NCBI RefSeq assembly: GCF_036038375.1
Contig: NZ_CP107935.1
Location: 1,922,001 to 1,986,000 of the forward strand
DNA length: 64,000 nt
Direction of reading: 5' to 3'
Source of the DNA: Streptomyces sp. NBC_00414
GTDB taxonomy: Bacteria > Actinomycetota > Actinomycetes > Streptomycetales > Streptomycetaceae
Shown here piece after piece: positions 8,395 to 16,288 of this stretch. Each line of letters opens with the position of its first letter. Position 1 is the first letter of the stretch. The translations under genes were made by a program, and so were the position numbers. The notes beneath the pieces were generated by a model. That model was not told the DNA's origin. It made no database searches and saw only the letters and a program-made list of their open reading frames with translations.

Positions 8395-8410
8395 GACCGA
8401 TCATTCAGTA
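8391..8410. promoter_or_regulatory. Likely TetR-family operator over the -10 element
   Basis: TACTGACCGATCATTCAGTA is a 20-bp quasi-palindrome, with 8 of 10 positions matching between half-sites and perfect outer TACTGA/TCAGTA arms. It overlaps the predicted -10 box. Operators of this size and TGACCG-like content are common for TetR repressors, and a TetR gene lies immediately downstream of the controlled dehydrogenase at 9893. Confidence 0.55.
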
Positions 8411-8505
8411 GCGAGGGTGCGGGACCGGCACCGGGACGCACTGTGCGCCCGGCTCCCAGCCGGTGAAACGTTCCGAAGCCGATCCCTGTTCCCGAGGAGC
8501 CCCCT

Positions 8506-9696
8506 GTGAACGACCCGGACAGCGCCCCCCTGATGACGCTCACCTGGACCGACCACGTCACCGGCCGTCAGGGCCATCTGGTCGTGGACCGTCTGGTGCG
8601 CGGCGTCTCCAGCGGCGGGCTGCGGATGCGGGCGGGGTGCACGCTGGACGAGGTCGCGGGGCTGGCCCGGGGAATGACCATGAAGGAGGCGCTGCACTAC
8701 AACCCGGAGGGCCGTTACGTCCCGCTGGGCGGCGCCAAGGGCGGCATCGACTGCGACCCCCGGGACCCGGAGGCGTACGGCCTGCTCGTGCGCTATCTAC
8801 GGGCCATGCGCCCGTACATCGAGAGCCACTGGACCACCGGGGAGGACCTCGGTCTGACCCAGGACCTCGTCGACCGGGCCGCGGCGGAGGCGGGCCTCGT
8901 GTCGTCGATCCAGGCGGTGTATCCGCTGCTCGACGACGAGGCGTCGGCGCGTCGGCGGCTGGCGGACGCGTTCGCGGTCGAGGTGGACGGCATCGGTCTG
9001 GACGAGCTGGTCGGCGGCTGCGGGGTGGCCGAGTCGGTGCTGGCGACGCTCGACCGGGCCGGGGCGGCGTACGGCGGGACCCGGGTCGCCGTACAGGGTC
9101 TTGGCACCATGGGCGGGGCCACGGCGCGGTTCCTCACGCGCGCGGGGCTGAGCGTCGTGGCGGTCGCCGACGTGAAGGGCACGATCGCGAATCCCGAGGG
9201 GCTGGACGTCGACGCGCTGCTCGCCGCGCGCGACACGTACGGCACGGTCGACCGCTCGGTGCTGCGCCCCGGCGACCGCGAACTGCCCGGTGACGCCTGG
9301 CTGTCCGCCGGGGCCGACGTGCTGGTGCCGGCCGCGGTCTCGTACGCCATCGACACCTTCAACCAGGAGCGGATCACCGCCCGCTGGATCGTGGAGGCGG
9401 CCAACATGCCCGTCGTGCCGGAGGCGGAGGAACTGCTCGCCGCGCGCGGGGTCACCGTCCTGCCGGACGTCGTGGTCAACTCCGGGACCAACGCCTGGTG
9501 GTGGTGGACGCTGTTCGGTGACATCGGGGCCGACCCGGACGAGGCGTTCGCGTACACGCGGCGCTCGATGCGCGCCCTGATGGACCGGACGCTCGCCCGG
9601 GCGGAGGCCGACGGGTCGACGCCGCGGGCGGCCGCGCACGCCATCGTCGCGGAACGGCTGCCGGCGATCGCGGAGCGGTTCGGCTGGTACCGGTGA
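8506..9696 (+). CDS. Glu/Leu/Phe/Val-type amino acid dehydrogenase
   Basis: A 396-residue NAD(P)-dependent dehydrogenase of the Glu/Leu/Phe/Val family, which oxidatively deaminates an amino acid to the 2-oxo acid. The N-terminal catalytic domain has VPLGGAKGGI (substrate-binding and catalytic Lys) and the dinucleotide domain has VAVQGLGTMGGATARFL (GxGxxG) followed by VADVKG. VEAANMPV and LPDVVVNSGT near the C-terminus are typical. Length is close to that of short Leu/Val/Glu dehydrogenases; I cannot choose the substrate from sequence. The start is GTG 8506 with GAGGAG upstream. The TetR gene follows in the same direction, suggesting repression relieved by an amino acid or metabolite. Confidence 0.88.
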   Translation: MNDPDSAPLMTLTWTDHVTGRQGHLVVDRLVRGVSSGGLRMRAGCTLDEVAGLARGMTMKEALHYNPEGRYVPLGGAKGGIDCDPRDPEAYGLLVRYLRAMRPYIESHWTTGEDLGLTQDLVDRAAAEAGLVSSIQAVYPLLDDEASARRRLADAFAVEVDGIGLDELVGGCGVAESVLATLDRAGAAYGGTRVAVQGLGTMGGATARFLTRAGLSVVAVADVKGTIANPEGLDVDALLAARDTYGTVDRSVLRPGDRELPGDAWLSAGADVLVPAAVSYAIDTFNQERITARWIVEAANMPVVPEAEELLAARGVTVLPDVVVNSGTNAWWWWTLFGDIGADPDEAFAYTRRSMRALMDRTLARAEADGSTPRAAAHAIVAERLPAIAERFGWYR

Positions 9697-9880
9697 CGGT
9701 CCTGGCGCGGCCGGACCTGCGACGGGCCCGGCAAGGCCGCGCCGTTCGGGGTGCCCGCACGGCCGCGCCGGCGGAGGTGTCCGCACGACCGGACCGGTGA
9801 CGGTTCCGGCAGGGCCGCGCCGGTGGCGGCCCGCACGGCCGGTATCCGACCCTCCGACCGCGTCGTCCCCGGCCAGGCAA

Positions 9881-9886
9881 TAGGGT
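9881..9886 (+). promoter_or_regulatory. -10 element of a probable leaderless promoter (TetR gene)
   Basis: TAGGGT ends six bases before the GTG start at 9893. This is the spacing expected if transcription begins at the start codon, and no Shine-Dalgarno sequence is present. No clear -35 was found. Confidence 0.45.
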
Positions 9887-9892
9887 TGCCCG

Positions 9893-10531
9893 GTGGCGAG
9901 AGTGCGGTTGAGTGTGACGGAGCGGCGCCAGGAATTACTGCTGGCCGCCATCCATCAGATCGAGGAACGCGGTGTGTCCGCGGTACGGATCGCCGATGTG
10001 GCGAACGCGCTCGGGGTGAGCAACGCCCTGGTGCTCTATCACTTCTCCACGAAGGAGAAACTGGTCGCCGCCGCGTTCACGTACGCGGCCGGGGACGACC
10101 TCGCCCATCTGCGCAAGCTGCTCGGCCGCCGGACGACGGCGCTGCGCCGGCTGCGGGCCGCCGTGAGGTGGTACGCGCCGACCGGGCAGGCCAAGGGCTG
10201 GCGGCTGTGGATCGAGGGCTGGGCGGTGGCGCTGCGCGAGCCCGCCCTGCGGGACGTCACCCGTGACCTGGACCGGCAGTGGAAGGCCGCGCTCACCGAG
10301 GTCATCGCCGAGGGCGTGGCCGCGGGCGAGTTCCGGTGCCCCGACCCGACGGCCACGGCGCTGCGCCTCACCGCCCTGCTGGACGGGCTTGCCGTGCAGA
10401 TGACGGCGTACCCGGGCGCGGTGTCGCGCGCCCGCACCCAGCGGTGGGTGGACGAGGCCTTGGCCCGGGAACTGGGGCTCGACCGCGTCGAGCCCCGGAC
10501 GTCGGTCGAGCCCCAGAATCCAGACGCCTGA
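9893..10531 (+). CDS. TetR/AcrR family regulator (BetI-like C-terminal domain)
   Basis: A 212-residue TetR-family repressor. The N-terminal HTH spans roughly residues 9-55 (ERRQELLLAAIHQIEERG ... ADVANALGVSNALVLYHF). The remainder is an all-helical ligand and dimerisation domain of the BetI type, with WRLWIEGWAVALREP and LLDGLAVQM. It starts at GTG 9893 without a Shine-Dalgarno sequence and with a -10-like TAGGGT six bases before, so the transcript is probably leaderless. The upstream dehydrogenase gene, with an operator-like palindrome in its promoter, is the likely target. The ligand is unknown. Confidence 0.9.
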   Translation: MARVRLSVTERRQELLLAAIHQIEERGVSAVRIADVANALGVSNALVLYHFSTKEKLVAAAFTYAAGDDLAHLRKLLGRRTTALRRLRAAVRWYAPTGQAKGWRLWIEGWAVALREPALRDVTRDLDRQWKAALTEVIAEGVAAGEFRCPDPTATALRLTALLDGLAVQMTAYPGAVSRARTQRWVDEALARELGLDRVEPRTSVEPQNPDA

Positions 10532-10615
10532 GGCAACCATCCCCCCGGCGTCCAGCCCCGCTTCCCTTCGGACCCTCAGCCTCTCGGCCCGTCAGCCGCT
10601 CGGACCCTCGACCGT

Positions 10616-11434
10616 TCAGGCCACGGCGTCGATCCACGTCTTGAGGTCGTCCAGGGACAGGCTCCCCTTCGCCTCCACGCGGTCGCCCGAGGACTCCCCG
10701 CGCAGCCGCCGGCCGATCCACGGCACCAGGTACTCGCGCGCCCAGTGGATGTTGTCGCGCCGCATCTCCAGCGTGCCGCGCGGCGGCAGCGGGGGCCACG
10801 GCTGGTCCGGGTCCGCGGGCACCTCAAGACCGAGGACCTGCCCGGCGCGCAGGGCGACCCGGGTGTGCCCCTCGGGCGACAGGTGGAGCCGGTCGCCGTC
10901 CCAGGCCCGCCGGTCCTGGATGGTCTTGAGGGACCACAGGTCGAGCACCGGACAGTTGTACCGGTCGGCGATGGCCCGCAGATGCAGGTTGTACGTGGCG
11001 ATCTTGCCGCGCATGTGCCTGAGCACGGGTACGTCACGGGTGTCGAAGCCGGTGGTCACGAGGACCGTGCCGACGGCCGAGGTGAGGTCGGCGACGGCAC
11101 GCTCGTAGCGTTCCGCGACCTCGTCGGGGTCGGTGCCCGGCCGGATGATGTCGTTGCCGCCCGCACAGAAGGAGACCAGGTCGGGCGCGAGCTCCCTGGC
11201 CCGCGTCAACTGGCGCTCGACGATCTGGTCGAGCAGTTTCCCGCGCACCGCGAGGTTGGTGTACTCGAAGTCGCCCTCGGGCCGCCGGTCCGCGAGAAGT
11301 ACCGCGAACCGGTCGGCCCAGCCTACGTATGCCCCGTCCGGGCCAGGGTCGCCGACGCCCTCGGTGAAGCTGTCCCCCACCGCCACGTACGACCCGATCA
11401 GTGATCTGTTGTCGTCTTTCGAATCGTCTGCCAC
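10616..11434 (-). CDS. SGNH/GDSL-type hydrolase
   Basis: A 272-residue SGNH-hydrolase. Block I VAVGDSFTEGVGDP carries the nucleophile Ser, block III FCAGGNDIIRPG the oxyanion Asn, and block V DRLHLSPEGHTRVA the Asp/His pair. There is no signal peptide or transmembrane segment, so it is a cytoplasmic esterase or lipase-like enzyme, probably acting on acylated small molecules. GTG 11434 starts MADDSKDDN; an AAGGTGA sits about 13 bases upstream. It converges with the TetR gene and is preceded by a hairpin that ends the gene upstream. Confidence 0.9.
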   Translation of the reverse strand: MADDSKDDNRSLIGSYVAVGDSFTEGVGDPGPDGAYVGWADRFAVLLADRRPEGDFEYTNLAVRGKLLDQIVERQLTRARELAPDLVSFCAGGNDIIRPGTDPDEVAERYERAVADLTSAVGTVLVTTGFDTRDVPVLRHMRGKIATYNLHLRAIADRYNCPVLDLWSLKTIQDRRAWDGDRLHLSPEGHTRVALRAGQVLGLEVPADPDQPWPPLPPRGTLEMRRDNIHWAREYLVPWIGRRLRGESSGDRVEAKGSLSLDDLKTWIDAVA

Positions 11435-11485
11435 GTCGACCCATGATTCACCTTGAGGTGTGAGCTACGCGACCGTAGGAAGGGG

Positions 11486-11516
11486 TTGACGCGCGGTGAG
11501 ATAAGCCACGCGTCAA
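11486..11516 (-). terminator. Hairpin downstream of the DUF6250-like gene
   Basis: TTGACGCG and CGCGTCAA form a perfect 8-bp stem around a 15-base loop, 32 bases beyond the stop of the DUF6250-like gene. There is no long T tract, so termination strength is uncertain. Confidence 0.5.
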
Positions 11517-11547
11517 GTGTTGGTCAATCCCGGAATAAGGGGCGCGT

Positions 11548-12267
11548 TCAGTGACGTCGCCGCAGCTCCCGGACCTGGAAGTCCTGAATCGCGAAGTGGC
11601 TCCAGGTGGTCCGGAAGGCGAAGTGCCCCCGTGTGTACGGCTCCGGGTCGGTGTAGTCGAAGACCAGCCGCCCGTTGTTCCACCACCGGACGGTCGAGCC
11701 GTTCGAGACGATCCGGACCCGGTTGGGGCGGTTGGCCGTGAGCAGGGGTTCGGTGTAGTCGAAGATCAGCGGCCGTACGCCCGCCTCGCCGACATAGCGG
11801 CGCAGCCTGGTCGTGGTGTTGGTGTTCGCGCCGTATCCGACGTAGTACGTCCTGAGGTGGTCGTACTCGGCGAGCGCGCCGCCGCGGGGCGTGGCGAAGA
11901 GGTCGTCGGGTGAGCGGGCGTCGGTGGCGTTCCAGAAGTTGTTGAGGTCGGAGACGCGGTCGTTGGCGCCGCCCGCGGAGATCGGTGTGGCGGTGTACTC
12001 GATGACGTACGGCCCGCGGAGCGCGCGCTTGAACCAGACCGTCGCGCCGCTGGGCACGTCGATGTCCAGGACACCCCGGGAGGCGGTGACGCTGCCGCCG
12101 TCCTGCAGCTCGGTCACCCACCGGCCGAGGCCGTGCCGGAAGTCGTCGCGGGCGACGACGCGGCCCCCGCCGTGGCGGGCCGTCGCGCCCGCCTGCTGTC
12201 CGGGGACGAGCGCGGCGAGGCCGGCACCCGCGGCCAGGGCTCCGAACGCCCTGCGTGTGGTCGTCAT
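11548..12267 (-). CDS. Tat-exported DUF6250-like protein (concanavalin-like fold suspected)
   Basis: A 239-residue exported protein. The N-terminus MTTTRRAFGALAAGAGLAAL is a twin-arginine-type signal followed by an AGATA cleavage region. The mature part is beta-rich (FRHGLGRWVTELQDGGSV, RGPYVIEYTATPIS, RVRIVSNGSTVRWWNNGRLV, FAFRTTWSHFAIQDFQVREL). It resembles the DUF6250/DUF1961-like lectin or glucanase-fold proteins found with polysaccharide-degrading enzymes. The start at ATG 12267 has AAGGA eight bases upstream. A carbohydrate-binding or lyase-accessory role is inference; no catalytic residues can be assigned. Confidence 0.75.
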   Translation of the reverse strand: MTTTRRAFGALAAGAGLAALVPGQQAGATARHGGGRVVARDDFRHGLGRWVTELQDGGSVTASRGVLDIDVPSGATVWFKRALRGPYVIEYTATPISAGGANDRVSDLNNFWNATDARSPDDLFATPRGGALAEYDHLRTYYVGYGANTNTTTRLRRYVGEAGVRPLIFDYTEPLLTANRPNRVRIVSNGSTVRWWNNGRLVFDYTDPEPYTRGHFAFRTTWSHFAIQDFQVRELRRRH

Positions 12268-12561
12268 GATGCGGTTCCTTCGAAGGTCGTGGCGCTGGGA
12301 GACGCGGAACGGGCGGTCGTGATCGACGGCTTCGGCACCCGCCTGGTCTCGAAGCCGAGGTGGTGGTCCGTGTACGTGGGCGCCGGACTCCCGGGACCGG
12401 CCAAGGTCGCAGAAAGCGCTTGTGGGGATCACTGTGCCGCCCTCCCGCACCCCTGTCGACGCTTCCCCGGGCCACGCCACGAGACCGCAATACGCCGAAC
12501 ACGTTCCGCCCGACGGCGGGTTGCGCGGGGCGGGTAACGCAGGGTGGGGCACCCGGACATG
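12268..12561. other. Intergenic region, 5' side of the DUF6250-like gene
   Basis: About 290 bases without a supportable gene. It should contain the promoter for the minus-strand exported protein. Apart from an AAGCGCTT core near 12414-12421, no promoter element or structure stands out. Confidence 0.4.
12411..12424. promoter_or_regulatory. Possible LacI/GalR-type operator
   Basis: AGAAAGCGCTTGTG contains the palindromic core AAGCGCTT typical of LacI-family operators. It lies about 145 bases upstream of the Tat-exported protein start. The flanks match only partly, so this is a weak call. Confidence 0.3.
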
Positions 12562-12602
12562 CCGAAGGCCGGACCCCGGGGATCACAGGGTCCGGCCTTC
12601 GG
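12562..12602 (-). terminator. Terminator of the LysM/M23 peptidase gene
   Basis: A perfect 15-bp inverted repeat (CCGAAGGCCGGACCC with its complement) around an 11-base loop, 60 bases beyond the M23 peptidase stop. It lacks a T tract, as is common for Streptomyces terminators. Confidence 0.75.
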
Positions 12603-12661
12603 AGACGAGCCGGGCGTACGGCCCGCGGAATGCGGGCGCGGCGCCGGACGGCACAGTTGGA

Positions 12662-13576
12662 TCAGATGGAGACGCCCTTGGCGCGCAGGTACGCCAGCGG
12701 GTCCACGTCCGAGCCGTAGTCCGGGGTGGTGCGGATCTCGAAGTGCAGGTGCGGGCCGGTGACGTTGCCCGTCGCGCCGGAGAGACCGACCTGCTGTCCG
12801 CCGGTCACGCTCTGGCCGGCCGAGACGGAGAGGGAGGACAGGTGGGCGTACTGGGCGTAGTGGCCGTCGGCGAGCCGGATGACGACCTGGTTGCCGTACG
12901 CGCCGCCCCATCCGGCGGAGACGACGGTGCCCGCGCCGACGGACTTGAGCGCGGTGCCGGTGGGCACGGCGAAGTCGACACCGGTGTGGTAGCCGCTCGA
13001 CCACATGCTGCCCGACATCTTGTACGGGGTGCCGATGGTGGCGCTCCCGACCGGCAGTGAGAAGCCGGTCGCGGTGGCCGCCGCCTTGGACGCCGTGGTC
13101 GTCTTCTTGGCGGACGACTTCGCGGCGGAGGACCTGTCCGCCTTGGAGGCACCGGAGTCGGAGCTCGGGGCCGCGGCGGCCTTGCCGCCGATCGTGAGTT
13201 TCAGGCCCGGGTGGATGAGCGCCGGGTCGCCGCCGATGGACTTGCGGTTGTCCGAGTACAGCTTCTTCCAGCCGCCGCTGACGTCCTGCGTGTCGGCGAT
13301 CTTCGAGAGGGAGTCGCCCGAACGCACGGCGTAGGTCTTGGTCGTGACCTTCTTCGCCTCGGCCTTCTTCTCGGCGACCGGGGCGGACGCCGCGCTCTTG
13401 CTCGCGACGTTCGAGGCGCTCGACACGGAATCGGCGGCGGACTGCGGAGTCGCGGCGTGCGCTCCGGCCGCGCCGAGCAGCGGGATGGCGAGGGCCGCGC
13501 CCCCGGTTCCGGCGACGGCCATGGAGCGCGAGAAACGCTGGGACTTGGGACGGCGGTGCTTACCCTTCGCGGGCAT
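12662..13576 (-). CDS. Secreted LysM/M23 cell-wall peptidase
   Basis: A 304-residue exported peptidoglycan hydrolase. A basic N-terminus and hydrophobic segment ending AAGAHA at about residue 41 form the signal peptide. An Ala/Ser/Lys-rich linker leads to a LysM domain (YAVRSGDSLSKIADTQDVSG, about residues 86-130). After a second Lys/Ala linker comes the M23 metallopeptidase domain with zinc motifs HTGVDFA (HxxxD) and GPHLHFEI (HxH), predicted to cut peptide cross-links. The start at ATG 13576 has GGAGAGG eight bases upstream. The long leader carries a ydaO-type riboswitch, so c-di-AMP is expected to turn expression down. Confidence 0.93.
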   Translation of the reverse strand: MPAKGKHRRPKSQRFSRSMAVAGTGGAALAIPLLGAAGAHAATPQSAADSVSSASNVASKSAASAPVAEKKAEAKKVTTKTYAVRSGDSLSKIADTQDVSGGWKKLYSDNRKSIGGDPALIHPGLKLTIGGKAAAAPSSDSGASKADRSSAAKSSAKKTTTASKAAATATGFSLPVGSATIGTPYKMSGSMWSSGYHTGVDFAVPTGTALKSVGAGTVVSAGWGGAYGNQVVIRLADGHYAQYAHLSSLSVSAGQSVTGGQQVGLSGATGNVTGPHLHFEIRTTPDYGSDVDPLAYLRAKGVSI

Positions 13577-13589
13577 GACGAATTCCTCT

Positions 13590-13760
13590 CCGGCGCCTGC
13601 GAGGTGAGCTGTCGGGTGCGAGCTGGAGATGCCCGGCCGTGCTTTCGCACGACTTAACCCCAAGCCGTTCCGGAGACCGGAACAGGCGTCTTACCTGTGG
13701 GTCCCCCGCTCCTGCCACGTACGGGTGAGTGCGGATTCCGGGCGGCGGCAGGATTGGGCG
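13590..13760 (-). promoter_or_regulatory. ydaO/yuaA-type c-di-AMP riboswitch
   Basis: The leader of the M23 gene contains conserved pieces of the ydaO-type aptamer in order on the minus strand: GGAATCCGCACTCACC, GGCAGGAGCGGGGGACCCA, CTTGGGGTTAAGTCGTGC (a variant of the usual GGGGTGAATC), and the 3' segment CCGACAGCTCACCTCGCAGG just before the Shine-Dalgarno. The same element is known before cell-wall hydrolase genes (rpf and M23 types) in Streptomyces, where it is an OFF switch for c-di-AMP. The boundaries are approximate. Confidence 0.82.
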
Positions 13761-13984
13761 TCCGTCCGGATTTGAGGTGAACGTAAGCGACATGAAGACG
13801 CGGGAACAAGCTTGGGGGTTTCCTGTGTGCCCCGTTTTCTTGATCCTCGATCGAAATACCGGTCACCCTGCGTGAATAAGCGCTGCCCCCCGGGTGTTAA
13901 ACCCCTGAAAACAAAGCGGAATTGCGTGAGCATGGCGACAGCGGACCGTCACGAATATGACGCTGCTCACGGACCACTGCCCCA
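13761..13984. other. Intergenic region upstream of the riboswitch
   Basis: No gene is supported here. It should hold the promoter of the M23 transcript. A perfect dyad CGTCA-N6-TGACG lies at 13947-13962 and a second symmetric patch GGGTGTTAAACCC nearby. Neither matches a regulator I can name. Confidence 0.35.
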
Positions 13985-14022
13985 GGAGCCTTTATTCCAG
14001 AGCGAGTTCCAATAAAGGCTCC
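13985..14022 (-). terminator. Terminator of the alpha-galactosidase gene
   Basis: GGAGCCTTTATT and AATAAAGGCTCC form a perfect 12-bp stem with a 14-base loop, 17 bases beyond the minus-strand alpha-galactosidase stop. Confidence 0.75.
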
Positions 14023-14038
14023 ATTACGGACACAACAG

Positions 14039-16120
14039 TCACATGCGACGCAGTCGGATAACTGCCGCATCGAGGTCACCGCGCAGCCCCGTCCGCATCC
14101 CGTGATGCAGCAGCACCGCACCTCGGTGCACTTCGCCCGTTTCGAGGCATTCGTACGACGCCGACGGGTCGAGGCCCCGCAGCCGCACCGGCGGAACCGG
14201 CTCTCCGTAGTGCTGGGCCTGGAGCCAGGCGAGGACGACGACCTCGCCGTCGCGGACGTACTGGACGGCGCTCAGCCCGCCCTCCGGCGCCCGCAGCCGA
14301 TGGAGCTCACCGCCCTGCACGACGGGCCTGATCTCCTTGTAGAGCTCCACCCAGGTCCGCGCCTCGGCCAGCTCCTCCTCGCTCCAGCGGGTGAGGTCGC
14401 CGCCGACGCCGAGCACCCCGGCCATCGCGCTCACGAACCGGAAGCGCAGCGAGCTGACGCGTCCGTTGAGCTGCGTGTTCGGGCTGTCGGTGACCCAGGC
14501 GGCCATGGCCCGCGCGGGATGCACCTGGCTGAAGCCGTGCTGGATGGCGAGCCGGTCGAGCGGGTCCGTGTTGTCCGAGGTCCACACCTGGTCCGTACGG
14601 GCCATGATCCCGAGGTCGATCCGGCCGCCGCCGCCCGAGCAGGACTCGAAGGCGACGGCCGGGTGGGCCGCCCGCAACCGGTCCAACAGCTTGTACAGGG
14701 CGTGCACATGGTCCACCCACAGCCGCTGCGGGTACGCCTCGCCGGGCCAGCCCGCGTCGGTGAAGCAGCGGTTGAAGTCCCACTTCACGTAGTCGATCGG
14801 CGCGCTGGAGAGGAGCGCGTCGAGCTGCTCCCACAGGTATTCCTGGACGTCCTCGCGGGCGAGGTTCAGCACGAGCTGATTGCGCAGTTCCGTCCGCTTG
14901 CGCCCCGGCTGGAACTGCACCCAGTCCGGGTGCGCGCGGTACAGCTCGCTGTCCGGGTTGACCATCTCGGGCTCGACCCAGATGCCGAACTGCATGCCGA
15001 GCCCGTGCACGTAGTCGCTCAGCGGCTTCAGGCCGCCCGGGAAGCGGTCCCGGTTGACCGTCCAGTCGCCGAGTCCCGCCCGGTCGCTGGTGCGCGCCCC
15101 GAACCAGCCGTCGTCGACCACGAACAGCTCGACGCCCGCCTCGGCGGCGCGGCGGGCGAGCGCCCGCTGCTGCTCCTCGGAGATGTCGAACTCCGTGGCC
15201 TCCCAGGAGTTGTAGAGCACGGGCCGGTCCTGGTCCGCGTCCGGGATCACGTACGCGCGCTGGTACGCGTGCCAGGCGCGGCTCGCCCCGCCGAAGCCGC
15301 CGTCGCTCCACAGTCCCGCGAAGACGGGAGTGACGAAGGTCTCCCCCGGTTCCAGGCGCAGCAGACCGGAGTCGTCGTACCCGGCCCCGCCGGTGATCTG
15401 CACGCGGGCGTCCGGCAGTTGGGCCACCGCGATCCGCCAGGTCCCCGACCAGGCGAGCGCGCATCCGTAGACCTCGCCCAGCTCCTCGGTCGCCGTGCCG
15501 TCCGCGTCCAGGGCCACCCACGGCAGGTGCTGATGCCCGGTGTGCCCGCGCCGACTGCCGATGATCTTCTCGCCGTAGGTCAGCTCGGAGCGCACGAGCC
15601 GGGACTCGGCCGCCCACCGCCCGTGCAGCTGGGACAGCCGCCAGCCGTCGCGCCGCGGCAGCGTCCAGGTCGCGGAGTCGGCGCGCAGCACCTCCAGAGC
15701 GGGTCCGTCGTTGGCGAGGGTCACCCACCGCTCGACGACGTCGGTACCGGCGCGCATCCGGTAGTGCAGCGTGATGCCGAGCCCGGAGTCGGAGAACCGC
15801 AGCCGCAGCTCGTCACCGTCGGCCTCGTACGTCTCGAAGCGCCATTCGGTGCCGCGCCGGTCCGGCGTGCGCACGGACAGCGCGGGCCGTACGAAGCGGG
15901 GGCCGCCCTCGACCGGGTACTCCTCGTGGCCGTCGAGGGTGGCCTCGAACGCCCAGTACTCGGGGCCGGGGCCCGCGGCGAGCGCCTCGGCGTCGGCGAG
16001 CGCGATCCTCGCGCCCCAGTGCAGATGAAGCAGCTCGTCCTCGTCACCGAGCCGCAGGCCGTAGCTGCTCGTGGCCCCCGAAAGAAGCCACGTACGGCCG
16101 TCTGCGCCGATCTCTACCAT
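14039..16120 (-). CDS. GH36 alpha-galactosidase
   Basis: A 693-residue glycoside hydrolase family 36 enzyme that releases terminal alpha-galactose from oligosaccharides such as melibiose or raffinose. The N-terminal beta-sandwich is followed by a TIM barrel with FVVDDGWFG, the nucleophile motif YVKWDFNRCF, ESCSGGGGRID and the acid/base motif TSDNTDPLDR. A short C-terminal beta domain ends the protein. No signal peptide is seen, so the enzyme is probably intracellular. ATG 16120 is used, with GAGGG upstream; the frame stays open to 16153. It is a single gene, divergent from the phosphatase; no sugar transporter lies next to it. Confidence 0.93.
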   Translation of the reverse strand: MVEIGADGRTWLLSGATSSYGLRLGDEDELLHLHWGARIALADAEALAAGPGPEYWAFEATLDGHEEYPVEGGPRFVRPALSVRTPDRRGTEWRFETYEADGDELRLRFSDSGLGITLHYRMRAGTDVVERWVTLANDGPALEVLRADSATWTLPRRDGWRLSQLHGRWAAESRLVRSELTYGEKIIGSRRGHTGHQHLPWVALDADGTATEELGEVYGCALAWSGTWRIAVAQLPDARVQITGGAGYDDSGLLRLEPGETFVTPVFAGLWSDGGFGGASRAWHAYQRAYVIPDADQDRPVLYNSWEATEFDISEEQQRALARRAAEAGVELFVVDDGWFGARTSDRAGLGDWTVNRDRFPGGLKPLSDYVHGLGMQFGIWVEPEMVNPDSELYRAHPDWVQFQPGRKRTELRNQLVLNLAREDVQEYLWEQLDALLSSAPIDYVKWDFNRCFTDAGWPGEAYPQRLWVDHVHALYKLLDRLRAAHPAVAFESCSGGGGRIDLGIMARTDQVWTSDNTDPLDRLAIQHGFSQVHPARAMAAWVTDSPNTQLNGRVSSLRFRFVSAMAGVLGVGGDLTRWSEEELAEARTWVELYKEIRPVVQGGELHRLRAPEGGLSAVQYVRDGEVVVLAWLQAQHYGEPVPPVRLRGLDPSASYECLETGEVHRGAVLLHHGMRTGLRGDLDAAVIRLRRM

Positions 16121-16288
16121 CAAGCCCTCACATATTCGAACAGGCACGCTCAAGCACCAACATCATCAGGGGCCGCGTGCCCTTCCGGCAACGCCTGTGG
16201 ACAACTCATTGGCCCACGAACCGATGTCGTATCGTCGGATGCGCACCTCGCCGACGAGCCGCGTCGGCGGCGGATGGGAGGAGCCCCC

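Noticed and set aside
14102..16288. A very long plus-strand open frame antisense to the alpha-galactosidase
   Set aside because: Its composition is the antisense shadow of GH36 codons, no family motifs appear, and the only real part of the frame is the phosphatase beginning at 16289.
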